Source of the DNA: Caloramator sp. E03
Lineage (GTDB): Bacteria > Bacillota > Clostridia > Clostridiales > Caloramatoraceae
Assembly: GCF_006016075.1 (NCBI RefSeq)
Contig: NZ_CP040093.1
Coordinates: 2,893,501-2,957,500, forward strand
Length of the DNA: 64,000 nt
Reading direction: 5' to 3'
The notes under the pieces are model-generated. The model had not been told where the DNA came from. It did no database searches and was given only the letters and a program-made list of their open reading frames with translations. Position 1 is the first letter of the stretch, and every line of letters starts with the position of its first letter. Of the stretch, positions 30,306 to 38,654 are shown piece by piece. Position numbers and translations under genes: made by a program.

Positions 30306-32861
30306 GTGAAGCCATATTATAAAAAGTGTTTTATGTTTTCCCTAGTTTTTTTGTTTGTTTTTACAATTAATTCTTTTTTTATACCTGGATGTACTTCAAA
30401 AATTAAAAAAAATAATGAGGATAATGATAAATCAATAATGGCACAAATAAGCTTAAAGGAACCTAAACCTATATACAATAAAACACCAGAAAATTCACAC
30501 GAAATAAAAGAATTAGATAAAGAAATTGCGGATTTATTTAATGTGCCTGATGATTATGAGGAACTGCCTTTAAATTCTACGGAGCTTATTGAAAAAGCAT
30601 TTAATGACGGCAAGATAACATTAGAAAAAGCTTCTTTATTAAAGGTTTTTGCAGATTATGAACCAGAACGCCTATTAGATGAATATAAATCTAATCAACC
30701 AGCCGATACTTGCGAATATGCTATAAAATATTTAGTAGATAATTGGGATAGCTTATCTAAAGAAATACAAAATCAGGTTTTGCCATATCTTATTCCTTTA
30801 AATGATAATCGCAGTTTTTTTTCACCACATAATAAAAAAGAAAATAAAAATACAGCTTCAAATTTGAATTTTTTTAATGAAGTCTATGCAGCTAATGATG
30901 ATTATGAAGTTTGTGAAGATGAATTTATTTATGATGGACAAAAAATTAAAATTTTATATTATGAAGGGAAAAAATGGTCTGATAAAAAAAGGCAGTCTAT
31001 TAAAAATATGGCTTCACAAGTAAAGGAAGCATTAACTTATTCATGGGAAAAGTTTAAACCATTAATGAAAGTAAAACCTTCAAAGCCTTTAATAATTGAA
31101 ATAATTGATTTGCCAAAAACAAAATTAGGTGAAGAGTTTTATTATGATGGCAAATATAGAATAAGAATAAATATTTTACTATGTGATTTTGAAAAGACTA
31201 TAAAATCTACTGTAGCACATGAGCTTTTTCATGTATTTCAGGATGAACTTAAAATTGGATATAATACGGTTGATGAAAAATGGCTATGTGAAGCAACTGC
31301 TGTTTGGTCCGAAAACTATGCATATCCTGATTATAATGTGGAGCATTGTAGACATCCTGGCTTTTTTAGAACTCTTGATAAGGAAAGGATTGGGTATGGA
31401 AAACTTTTTGAATATGACAGCTATATGTTTTTTTATTATCTTACCGATTATGCAGGTATGAATTTTATTCCTGAAATTATTAAAACTGCTGGAAAAAAAG
31501 GATCAGAATCAATTAGACCTTTTTTGGATGAAAATATAAAAAATATAAAAGAAACTTATTCAAAATTTGCTCTATATAATTGGAACTGGCCTCCTGTAGA
31601 TAAATATTATGATTATGGTAAAATAACAGGAGGTCCTAGTGGAAAAAGCTTTAAAAAGAAAATAATGAAAACTGATGAAGAGGATAAAGCAACTGTTTCC
31701 CTAAAGCCTGGAGCATTAATGTATTATTTGTATATATTTAATCAAAAAGATCCAATGCTTCAACATGTTACAGTTACCTTTGATAAATCTATAGCAGATG
31801 ATAAATATTTAAAAAGGCAAGCTATATTAAGGATAAATGGCAAATGGATAGTAGAGGATTGGTCCGATATAACTGAAAAACAATTTTGTAAAGCAAAAAC
31901 AGATAAAAGTGAAGATATTCAAGCTTTGATTTTAATTTATTCAAATGCAAATTTAAAGGAAGAATTAAAGGATGTAGATAAGTTCACAATACAAACAGGA
32001 AAGTGTTATAAAGAAGTAGATCTTAAATTATCATTTGAATATAATTTAAAATCTTATGATTTTGAGTGGAAGTCAAAGGGTAATATGATTGAAAAGCTAG
32101 AAATAAAAGATCACTATTATTATGTTGTAAAAAACTCCTCTTATAACTTTACTGGGGAAGGATTTAGCGAAGGTAAAAAGATAGTCGAAACATCGGGAAG
32201 CTTTTCGGTGTCAATTAATAATCCAAATATAAATAATTCTATGGTAAGGGTGTTGAAAAAACCTGCGGAAAATATAGAAGGATTAAAAGAAACTTATGAA
32301 AAATACGGAATAAAAGAAAATATTCCTCCCCATGGAATATTTGTAACTGCTCCTGCATTATTGCAAGGAACATCATTAAAAGGAAATACAACGTTTTACT
32401 TTCCCGAACCTATTGGTAAGGTAAGTTTATCCGATCCTCTTCCTTTAGACGGGATAAGTCAAGTTATAGCTATAACTATGGATATGGATGATTGGAATGC
32501 AAAGGGAATAAGTATATCAAAGGAAATTAATGTATTTAATCATAAATGTCCTTTAACTAAGGCTTTTTTAGTGGATTTTGATAAAATTATAAAACAACTA
32601 AACAATATTGAAAGCATGCCTGGTATGGGAAGTCAAATGCCTAATTCTAAAGAAATGCAAGATGCAATGGAATTTTTAAAAGAAAATAATATGGGAAATA
32701 TACTTAATATAGAAAATCAAGGAAATACAAGCAAATTATCCTCATTTACTGCTATAAATTCTATAACAAAGGCAATGATTCCAGGGAATAAAATTACAAA
32801 AGGCTCTGCAACTTTGAAAATAAGGGCTAATGCTGTAAATACAAAATACTATGGAGAATAA
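30306..32861 (+). CDS. Large lipoprotein with a zincin-like HExxH metallopeptidase domain
   Basis: GTG 30306 is preceded by AAGGGGG at the right distance and begins a lipoprotein signal (CFMFSLVFLFVFTINSFF, cleavage before Cys in IPGC; Pro at -2 is unusual). A frame extends up to TTG 30189, but that start would bury the signal. The 851-residue product contains VAHELFHVFQDE near residue 304 (HExxH) and a downstream Glu in WLCEATAVWSE near 328, a gluzincin-like arrangement. C-terminal regions look beta-rich. It is probably an anchored surface protease; its target is unknown. Confidence 0.7.
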   Translation: MKPYYKKCFMFSLVFLFVFTINSFFIPGCTSKIKKNNEDNDKSIMAQISLKEPKPIYNKTPENSHEIKELDKEIADLFNVPDDYEELPLNSTELIEKAFNDGKITLEKASLLKVFADYEPERLLDEYKSNQPADTCEYAIKYLVDNWDSLSKEIQNQVLPYLIPLNDNRSFFSPHNKKENKNTASNLNFFNEVYAANDDYEVCEDEFIYDGQKIKILYYEGKKWSDKKRQSIKNMASQVKEALTYSWEKFKPLMKVKPSKPLIIEIIDLPKTKLGEEFYYDGKYRIRINILLCDFEKTIKSTVAHELFHVFQDELKIGYNTVDEKWLCEATAVWSENYAYPDYNVEHCRHPGFFRTLDKERIGYGKLFEYDSYMFFYYLTDYAGMNFIPEIIKTAGKKGSESIRPFLDENIKNIKETYSKFALYNWNWPPVDKYYDYGKITGGPSGKSFKKKIMKTDEEDKATVSLKPGALMYYLYIFNQKDPMLQHVTVTFDKSIADDKYLKRQAILRINGKWIVEDWSDITEKQFCKAKTDKSEDIQALILIYSNANLKEELKDVDKFTIQTGKCYKEVDLKLSFEYNLKSYDFEWKSKGNMIEKLEIKDHYYYVVKNSSYNFTGEGFSEGKKIVETSGSFSVSINNPNINNSMVRVLKKPAENIEGLKETYEKYGIKENIPPHGIFVTAPALLQGTSLKGNTTFYFPEPIGKVSLSDPLPLDGISQVIAITMDMDDWNAKGISISKEINVFNHKCPLTKAFLVDFDKIIKQLNNIESMPGMGSQMPNSKEMQDAMEFLKENNMGNILNIENQGNTSKLSSFTAINSITKAMIPGNKITKGSATLKIRANAVNTKYYGE

Positions 32862-32888
32862 AAAATCTAATTCTTGAGTTTATTTAAG

Positions 32889-32936
32889 CTAATTAGCGAC
32901 AGAAGTCGCCACTTTGTAAAGTTTTGGGTAGTTCAC
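32889..32936. repeat. Short dispersed repeat, copy a (48 bp)
   Basis: CTAATTAGCGACAGAAGTCG to GTAGTTCAC matches 34758-34804 at about 40 of 47 positions. It contains small hairpins GCGACagaaGTCGC and ACTTTgtAAAGT. Confidence 0.7.
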
Positions 32937-32947
32937 AATAGAGTCAT

Positions 32948-32985
32948 AGTAATAGTTGGGTAGGCATTTTATTTAATGCCTGCCC
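32948..32985. repeat. Repeated hairpin element, copy R2
   Basis: GGGTAGGCATT at 32958-32968 pairs with AATGCCTGCCC at 32975-32985 (one G-U). The sequence AGTAATAGTTGGG before it matches AGTCAATAGTTGGG at 5298-5311. It may act as a terminator for the lipoprotein gene. Confidence 0.6.
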
Positions 32986-33123
32986 TTCATAGCTTTTAAG
33001 GCTTCTAATAATTTAAAAATATATATCTGGCATAATTTATAGATAATACTTTATAAGCTCTCCCATTTGTGATAAACTAAAGAATACAATTTATTGTCTA
33101 AATGTAAAACAGGAGAATGTGTT

Positions 33124-34539
33124 ATGGAAGAAATAGTTAAAGCAGAAACATATAAAGGTCTTTACGGCATGCATAAATATTGGGGTAAAAAGCCTTTTAA
33201 TGTTATTTGTGAATTTATTAAGAAATATTCTAAAGAAGGAGATATAGTTTTAGATTCCTTTTGTGGTTCTGGTATAACGCTAATTGAAGCTTTAAAGTTA
33301 AATAGAAGGGCTGTAGGATTTGATTTAAACCCTATTGCAATAATGTTAACTAAAGCCTCATTAAAAAGAGTTGATATAAAAATACTAAAAAAAGAATTTG
33401 AAGAAATTAAAAAAGAATTAGAACCACTAATTAATTCTTTATATGAAACTACTTGCGAAAAATGTGGAGGTATTGCTTATGAAACCCATGTTATATGGAA
33501 TAAAGGAGAGCCTCAAGAGGTATGGTATAAATGTGATAATTGTAAATTAAAAAAAGTTATTCGAAAAGGAAATGATTATGATAAAGAACAATGTGAGAAT
33601 CCAAGAATAAAACCTTTGTGGTATCCAACTACAGCTATGTTTGAAAACAGCAGGTTAAATGTAAGAGAAGGACAAACCGTTGCTGATTTATTTACTAACA
33701 GAGCAATTGTTGCTCTATCTTATTTACTTGACAGAATTAAAAGAGTTAAAGATCCAATAATAAAAGAAACATTTGAAATAACCTTTACAGGTGCACTTTC
33801 ACAGGCAAGTAAGCTTGTTTTTGTAATACGAAGAAGAAACAAAAATTCAACTTCAGGAAAAGAAGAAACAGGCCGTGCAGAAGTTGGAAGTTGGGTAGTA
33901 GGATATTGGATTCCAGAGGAACACTTTGAGATAAATGTTTGGAACTGCTTTGAAAACAGATTTAAGAAAATTTTAAAAGGAAAAGAAGACGTAAATAAAA
34001 CTTTTAGTAAAGAAATAGCTTTTTACGATGAATTTAATAGTTTGAAATATAGCAAAAGTGGGGCTTTAATATTAAATGCTTCAGCAACTGATATTGATAT
34101 ACCTGATAATTCAATTGACTATGTTTTTATTGACCCTCCTCACGGCAATAGAATTTTATATATGGAAATGAGTTTAATGTGGAATTCATGGTTGGGATTA
34201 GAATTTAATTGTGATTGGGAAAATGAAATTGTTGTATCAGAGGCAAAATATAGAAACAAGAATGTAGATTCTTATTCAAAAATGATGAATTTAGCATTGC
34301 TTGAGATTAAAAGAGTATTAAAATACGGCTGCTATTTTTCCTTAGCCTTTAACAGCCTTGATGATGAAACATGGTTGGAAATGTTAAATATGTGTATAGG
34401 CACAGGATTCAATGTCGTAGATATTAGCCCTCTTGGATATTCAGCTAATTCTGTTGTTCAAGATAACAGAAAAAATGCATTAAAAACTGACTTTGTAATT
34501 ACATGTAAAAAAATATTAAATCAGAAACAGAAAGAATAG
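33124..34539 (+). CDS. DNA methyltransferase (N4/N6 type) with an inserted zinc ribbon
   Basis: The N-terminus GLYGMHKYWGKKPFNV and SAM-binding DSFCGSGITLIEALKL near residue 42 are followed by a Cys4 ribbon (CEKC near 110, CDNC near 139) and, far downstream, the catalytic DPPHGNRILYMEMS near 336. The order SAM site, long target region, DPPx fits an alpha-like arrangement. AGGAG with 8-base spacing selects ATG 33124. A stop at 34537 truncates it: another frame continues the protein (next entry). The convergent gene downstream is a probable restriction partner. Confidence 0.85.
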   Translation: MEEIVKAETYKGLYGMHKYWGKKPFNVICEFIKKYSKEGDIVLDSFCGSGITLIEALKLNRRAVGFDLNPIAIMLTKASLKRVDIKILKKEFEEIKKELEPLINSLYETTCEKCGGIAYETHVIWNKGEPQEVWYKCDNCKLKKVIRKGNDYDKEQCENPRIKPLWYPTTAMFENSRLNVREGQTVADLFTNRAIVALSYLLDRIKRVKDPIIKETFEITFTGALSQASKLVFVIRRRNKNSTSGKEETGRAEVGSWVVGYWIPEEHFEINVWNCFENRFKKILKGKEDVNKTFSKEIAFYDEFNSLKYSKSGALILNASATDIDIPDNSIDYVFIDPPHGNRILYMEMSLMWNSWLGLEFNCDWENEIVVSEAKYRNKNVDSYSKMMNLALLEIKRVLKYGCYFSLAFNSLDDETWLEMLNMCIGTGFNVVDISPLGYSANSVVQDNRKNALKTDFVITCKKILNQKQKE

Positions 34540-34739
34540 AATTAAACAACAATACAGATGAAATTTTAAGGGACTTGAAAAAACTATTAGAAAACAATAG
34601 ATTGGAAACTTATGATATTATAAATAAATTATTTCAAAATAGTATTTATAAAGGATTTATCTATCCACCAACAAAAATACTTTCAGTTTTAGAGAAAGAA
34701 TTTTTATATACCGATGGTAAGTGGTGTTTTAATAAATAG
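34518..34739 (+). pseudogene. C-terminal continuation of the DNA methyltransferase in the -1 frame
   Basis: The -1 frame reads KSETERIELNNNTDEILRDL through IINKLFQNSIYKGFIYPPTK to a TAG at 34737. It has no start or ribosome site of its own. The run of seven A at 34507-34513 is one A short of an uninterrupted frame (CKK-N-I-KSETER). It is most simply the last about 75 residues of the methyltransferase. Confidence 0.65.
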
Positions 34740-34744
34740 AGAGA

Positions 34745-34822
34745 AGGATGATTTAACCTAATTAGTGACAGAAGTCTCCACTTCGTAAAGTTGGGGCAGT
34801 TCACTTAATGTTAAATCATCCT
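34745..34822. terminator. 13-bp stem with a dispersed repeat in its loop
   Basis: AGGATGATTTAAC at 34745-34757 pairs perfectly with GTTAAATCATCCT at 34810-34822, followed by TTAAAAAT. Repeat copy b (34758-34804) occupies almost the whole loop. It lies between convergent genes and could end both. Confidence 0.6.
34758..34804. repeat. Short dispersed repeat, copy b (47 bp)
   Basis: Starts CTAATTAGTGACAGAAGTCT and ends GGCAGTTCAC; matches copy a at 32889-32936. It begins exactly at the inner edge of the terminator stem, which suggests insertion into an existing hairpin loop. Confidence 0.7.
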
Positions 34823-34900
34823 TTAAAAATCAGTTAGAAAATATCACACTATTATACTTGTACATATTTTATTTTAGCTTTTAGTGTAAACAGTATTCTC

Positions 34901-36076
34901 CTATTTTTCACCTTTTATCAGTATTGATACAGATTTTGCTGAGTAATTACCTACTTTAGATGGATCTTTATCATAATGATATTTTATAGTATTTATTTTA
35001 TTCACATTTATTGAATTTAGAAGGTCATTTACGGCACTTTCAATAACATCAAGTTTACCTTTTAAAGGTCTTCCATCTTCGAATGCATTGGTGTATGCCA
35101 GGAAAATAAATAATCGGTTATTGTTTGAAAACAGGCGTTCTCCCTGATATTTATAATTCCACCATTCTAATTTTTTAAGTTCTGAACCAATCTTTTCAAC
35201 TGAATTACGTCTTAAGTCATATATGGATTTAACAAAATTTAAAGTTTTTTCATCATGACGAGAAGATAAAATATCTAATAATTCTTTTCGTGATAAACCG
35301 CCATAATTAGGTAATGACATAATTTGTTTATTTTTTTTATAATAACTTTTAATTATTTCAATTTCGGATTCACCATTCTCATTAATTGAATAGCTGTCTG
35401 AAGAATTTTCATCATTTTCAATAAGACCCTTTGAATAAAGATCAAAAAAATCCTCTGCTACATGAGTAATTTTTAAATCAAAAGGGATTATATTGTTATC
35501 AATTTTTATAAAAAAGTCAATATGATGTATTTTTCTTAAAGTTGGAATAATTTTAGAGTGTTTAATAAAATAGTGTTCAATTAAATCATTTGTAGTTTGG
35601 TTGTAAAAAGACCACAAAATATAATTTCTTATTTTAGGAATAATATCTTTATCTATGCGATTGAGGAGCATATCTATAGATTTAATAGACTTATCCCTTA
35701 CTAAGTCTTTTACAATATCATCAACTTTATCATTTCGAAGACCGCAATTTACAGAACCATAGTTATTAATAATATTATACAATCCTTCTTCAGCTTTTTT
35801 CCTCTCATTATCTATTATTGTACGTTTTGATTCAATATAGGATAATATATCTTCTATTGTAGTGGATGAATTATAGGCCTGTTTTAATATATTTTTAAAA
35901 TCTCCGTTAGTAATGGAATGTTTTTTTAAACCCATTAATTCTATTAGATGAGGTTTATCTAAAGAACGTAATAATAGGAATCGAATACTACAGTTATTTT
36001 CTGAATATTTATTTGTAAAACCAGAAATATCTATAGTTTTTTCAAATTCGGTATATAGTTTATCAAAGTTAATCAT
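34901..36076 (-). CDS. Putative type II restriction endonuclease (PD-(D/E)XK-like)
   Basis: No named family was recognised for this 391-residue protein. It is mostly helical at both ends. The central strand pair HHIDFFIKIDN and IIPFDLKITHVAEDFF (residues about 184-210) gives Asp, 12 residues, then Asp-x-Lys, as in PD-(D/E)XK nucleases. It faces the DNA methyltransferase gene tail to tail with 160 bases between, the usual layout of a type II restriction pair. ATG 36076 has AGGAGGATTAA upstream. The endonuclease role is inference from motif plus neighbour. Confidence 0.6.
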   Translation of the reverse strand: MINFDKLYTEFEKTIDISGFTNKYSENNCSIRFLLLRSLDKPHLIELMGLKKHSITNGDFKNILKQAYNSSTTIEDILSYIESKRTIIDNERKKAEEGLYNIINNYGSVNCGLRNDKVDDIVKDLVRDKSIKSIDMLLNRIDKDIIPKIRNYILWSFYNQTTNDLIEHYFIKHSKIIPTLRKIHHIDFFIKIDNNIIPFDLKITHVAEDFFDLYSKGLIENDENSSDSYSINENGESEIEIIKSYYKKNKQIMSLPNYGGLSRKELLDILSSRHDEKTLNFVKSIYDLRRNSVEKIGSELKKLEWWNYKYQGERLFSNNNRLFIFLAYTNAFEDGRPLKGKLDVIESAVNDLLNSINVNKINTIKYHYDKDPSKVGNYSAKSVSILIKGEK

Positions 36077-36516
36077 TTTAATCCTCCTAAAATTACAAAT
36101 ACATATAGAGCATTTTGGGATTATGGTAATTATATTAATTTTTCTTTATCTTTTCAATATATAAAGTCAGTTTTTTATACTAATTTTATATTTTTTCTGC
36201 AATTTGATAAGTCGAGTATATTTTTGATTTTTATATCATTATTAATTATTTAAGAAAAAATTAACTGTTTCAACAATACATGCAAATTTATTAATAATTG
36301 AAGGTATATATAATGTTAATAAAATAAATATATATTTTGTATTGATGGACTTATAATATATAGGTTTATTGTAAAAAATAAATATATAATTTGCATGTTA
36401 ACGAAAATTAAAAAAATTATTTTAAAAACTATTGATTTCCAAAATAATTACTGATATAATTACAAATAAATTTTATTAATGAAATTAATGGAATTTTTCA
36501 TATTGGAGGAAATATT
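36077..36516. other. Divergent promoter region between the endonuclease gene and the aro operon
   Basis: Very AT-rich; no gene seen. It contains the aro promoter at 36433-36461 and the ribosome site GGAGGA at 36505-36510 for the leader peptide. Confidence 0.6.
36433..36461 (+). promoter_or_regulatory. Sigma-A-type promoter of the aro operon
   Basis: TTGATT at 36433-36438, 17 bases, TATAAT at 36456-36461. A transcript from about 36468 would carry the leader peptide and attenuator. Confidence 0.7.
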
Positions 36517-36672
36517 ATGTTAAACTCAATTAGAAATATTTTTGTAGGACAATTTTATTTTAGCTTTTATTTTTACTGGGGCTTTTACTTTAGCGCTGGT
36601 TTTTTGTCTTGCAAAAATATAAAATATCCAATTTCTAATGAGTTTAAGAAGATTAATTTAGCTTATATATAA
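36517..36672 (+). CDS. Aromatic leader peptide of the aro operon (51 aa)
   Basis: ATG 36517 follows GGAGGA by 6 bases. Codons 13-25 read FYFSFYFYWGFYF: in that run 11 of 13 codons are Phe, Tyr or Trp. Such a run is the hallmark of translation-coupled attenuation: with scarce charged aromatic tRNAs the ribosome stalls there and the RNA ahead refolds. The ORF continues over the antiterminator strand (36635-36643) and ends at TAA 36670, 39 bases before the terminator. Confidence 0.88.
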   Translation: MLNSIRNIFVGQFYFSFYFYWGFYFSAGFLSCKNIKYPISNEFKKINLAYI

Positions 36673-36740
36673 AATAGCTCTATATAATTTTAATCTTATA
36701 TAGCTATATCAAAGAAGACTCATTAGAGTCTTCTTTTTTT
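36635..36740 (+). promoter_or_regulatory. Attenuator: antiterminator and intrinsic terminator of the aro operon
   Basis: Terminator: AAAGAAGACTC at 36711-36721 pairs with GAGTCTTCTTT at 36726-36736, loop ATTA, then a T run to 36740. Antiterminator: CTAATGAGT at 36635-36643 is complementary to ACTCATTAG at 36718-36726, which covers the terminator's left arm and loop. A third hairpin, ATAGCT..ATATAA at 36674-36687 with TTATATAGCTAT at 36696-36707, lies between. Stalling in the aromatic codons would free the antiterminator and let transcription run into aroF. Confidence 0.85.
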
Positions 36741-36767
36741 ATAAATAAAATGAAGGAGGCTAAATAT

Positions 36768-37781
36768 ATGATTATCATTATGAAACCAGGAGCTTCTGAA
36801 GAAGCAATCGAAAAACTTAAATTAAAAGTTGAAAGTTTGGGGGTTAGAGTTAGCATGACTAAGGGAGAAAATTGTACTATATTAGGATTAATAGGCGACA
36901 CAAGTAATATTGAACCCAGCAGGTTTTTAGTAAATGAAAATGTTGAAAAAATTTTGAGGGTACAAGAGCCTTTTAAATTAGCCAATAGATATTTTCATCC
37001 TCAGGATACTGTAATAAAAGTTGGAGATAGCACAATAGGAGGAAATAAAATAGCAGTTATAGCTGGTCCGTGTTCTGTAGAAAGCGAAGAACAGATTTTA
37101 ACTATAGCAAAGCAAGTAAAAGAGTCAGGAGCAACTTTTTTAAGAGGCGGTGCTTATAAGCCAAGAACATCTCCTTATAGTTTCCAAGGTTTAAAGGAAG
37201 ATGGCCTTGAACTTTTAAAATTAGCAAAAGAAGAAACAGGACTTCCAGTTGTAACAGAAGTCATGTCAGCAGCACTGATTGAAAAGGTTAGTGAATATGC
37301 AGATATACTCCAAATAGGTGCAAGGAATATGCAAAACTTCGATTTACTGAAAGAAGTAGGAAGAACTAATAAACCAGTTCTTTTAAAGAGAGGCTTATCT
37401 GCTACCATAGAAGAGTTTTTGATGTCAGCAGAATATATAATGGCAGAAGGAAACCAAAATGTAATACTTTGTGAAAGAGGTATTAGAACTTTTGAAACCT
37501 ATACAAGAAATACTTTAGATTTAAGTGCTGTGCCTGCTCTAAAAAAATTAAGTCATCTGCCTGTCATTGTTGATCCAAGTCATGCAACGGGAATGTGGTG
37601 GATGGTAGAGCCATTAGCAAAAGCTGCTATAGCCGTTGGTGCAGATGGTCTTATAATAGAAGTTCATAATGATCCAGCAAATGCAAAGTGTGATGGTGAA
37701 CAGTCAATTAAACCTGAGAGGTTTGATTCCCTTATGAAATCTTTAAAAGAGATAGCACGTATAAATAATAGAAGTTTATAA
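36768..37781 (+). CDS. aroF: 3-deoxy-7-phosphoheptulonate (DAHP) synthase
   Basis: First enzyme of the shikimate pathway: PEP plus erythrose-4-phosphate to DAHP. AAGGAGG with 8-base spacing selects ATG 36768, not 36750. The N-terminal ferredoxin-like regulatory domain (about 1-70, [14 protein letters not shown]) precedes the barrel with [46 protein letters not shown] and [13 protein letters not shown]. This is the type I-beta form (Thermotoga-like), usually inhibited by Phe or Tyr through the N-domain. First gene after the attenuator. Confidence 0.96.
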   Translation: MIIIMKPGASEEAIEKLKLKVESLGVRVSMTKGENCTILGLIGDTSNIEPSRFLVNENVEKILRVQEPFKLANRYFHPQDTVIKVGDSTIGGNKIAVIAGPCSVESEEQILTIAKQVKESGATFLRGGAYKPRTSPYSFQGLKEDGLELLKLAKEETGLPVVTEVMSAALIEKVSEYADILQIGARNMQNFDLLKEVGRTNKPVLLKRGLSATIEEFLMSAEYIMAEGNQNVILCERGIRTFETYTRNTLDLSAVPALKKLSHLPVIVDPSHATGMWWMVEPLAKAAIAVGADGLIIEVHNDPANAKCDGEQSIKPERFDSLMKSLKEIARINNRSL

Positions 37782-37798
37782 ATTACGAGGTGATACTG

Positions 37799-38653
37799 TT
37801 GGAGGATTTAGACTTTAATATTACGGTTGTAGGTTTAGGATTAATAGGTGGTTCTTATGCAATGGCTCTAAAAGATTTAAACCCCAAAAAACTGTGGGCA
37901 GTAGATGTAGATGAGAATGTTTTAAAAACAGCTGAGGAAATGAAAATAATCGATAAAGGATATAAAAATCCAGAGATTCCACTAAAGGAATCTGACATAG
38001 TAATTATTGCATTATATCCTAAGCTTGCGATTAAGTTTATTAAAGAAAATATTAATAATTTCAAGATAAATGCTATTATAACTGACGTAGGTGGCATTAA
38101 AGAAGAAATTGTTAAGGAAATCAATTCATTTCTTCCAGAAAACTTAGATTTTATAGGTGGCCATCCTATGGCTGGGAAAGAAAAGCAAGGTATAGCTTAT
38201 GCATCGAAAGATATTTTTAAAGGTGCAAGTTACATCTTTACCCCTACAGAAAGAAATAAAGAAGAGAATATTCAGATTTTGGAAAGCATTGCAAAAAAAA
38301 TTGGATGTAAAACTACTGTGAGGATAAGCCCAAAGCAGCATGATGAAATAATTGCTTTTACAAGCCATCTTCCACATATATTAGCAGTTGCTCTAATAAA
38401 TTGTGACTTAATAAATTTACAAACCTCTTTGTTTGTTGGAGGAAGTTTTAAGGATAGTACAAGAGTGGCAGAAATAAACACATCTTTATGGATAGAACTT
38501 TTAACTTCAAATAAAGAAAATATAATCAATAAATTAGAAAATTTTGAAAACAAAATCAAACTTATAAAAAATGCTATCAAAGAGAATAATTATAGTCTTA
38601 TTAAATCTGAATTTGAAAAAGCAAGTTTAAGAAGAAAGGAGTTAGAATTATAA
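37799..38653 (+). CDS. tyrA: Prephenate dehydrogenase
   Basis: Converts prephenate to 4-hydroxyphenylpyruvate for tyrosine. The NAD-binding start ITVVGLGLIGGSYAMAL, the GGHPMAGKEKQG substrate loop and FTSHLPHILAVALIN (catalytic His) are present. GAGGTG at 37787-37792 points to TTG 37799; GTG 37790 is an alternative that would add three residues. No ACT domain follows, so feedback control by Tyr may rest elsewhere. Spaced 17 bases from aroF. Confidence 0.92.
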   Translation: MEDLDFNITVVGLGLIGGSYAMALKDLNPKKLWAVDVDENVLKTAEEMKIIDKGYKNPEIPLKESDIVIIALYPKLAIKFIKENINNFKINAIITDVGGIKEEIVKEINSFLPENLDFIGGHPMAGKEKQGIAYASKDIFKGASYIFTPTERNKEENIQILESIAKKIGCKTTVRISPKQHDEIIAFTSHLPHILAVALINCDLINLQTSLFVGGSFKDSTRVAEINTSLWIELLTSNKENIINKLENFENKIKLIKNAIKENNYSLIKSEFEKASLRRKELEL

Positions 38654-38654
38654 G

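Noticed and set aside
31219-31461. 80-residue ORF inside the lipoprotein gene
   Set aside because: Out-of-frame reading of the HELFH region; no ribosome site.
36077-36432. Possible small genes in the aro upstream region
   Set aside because: No ORF with a start signal; composition is typical intergenic AT-rich DNA.
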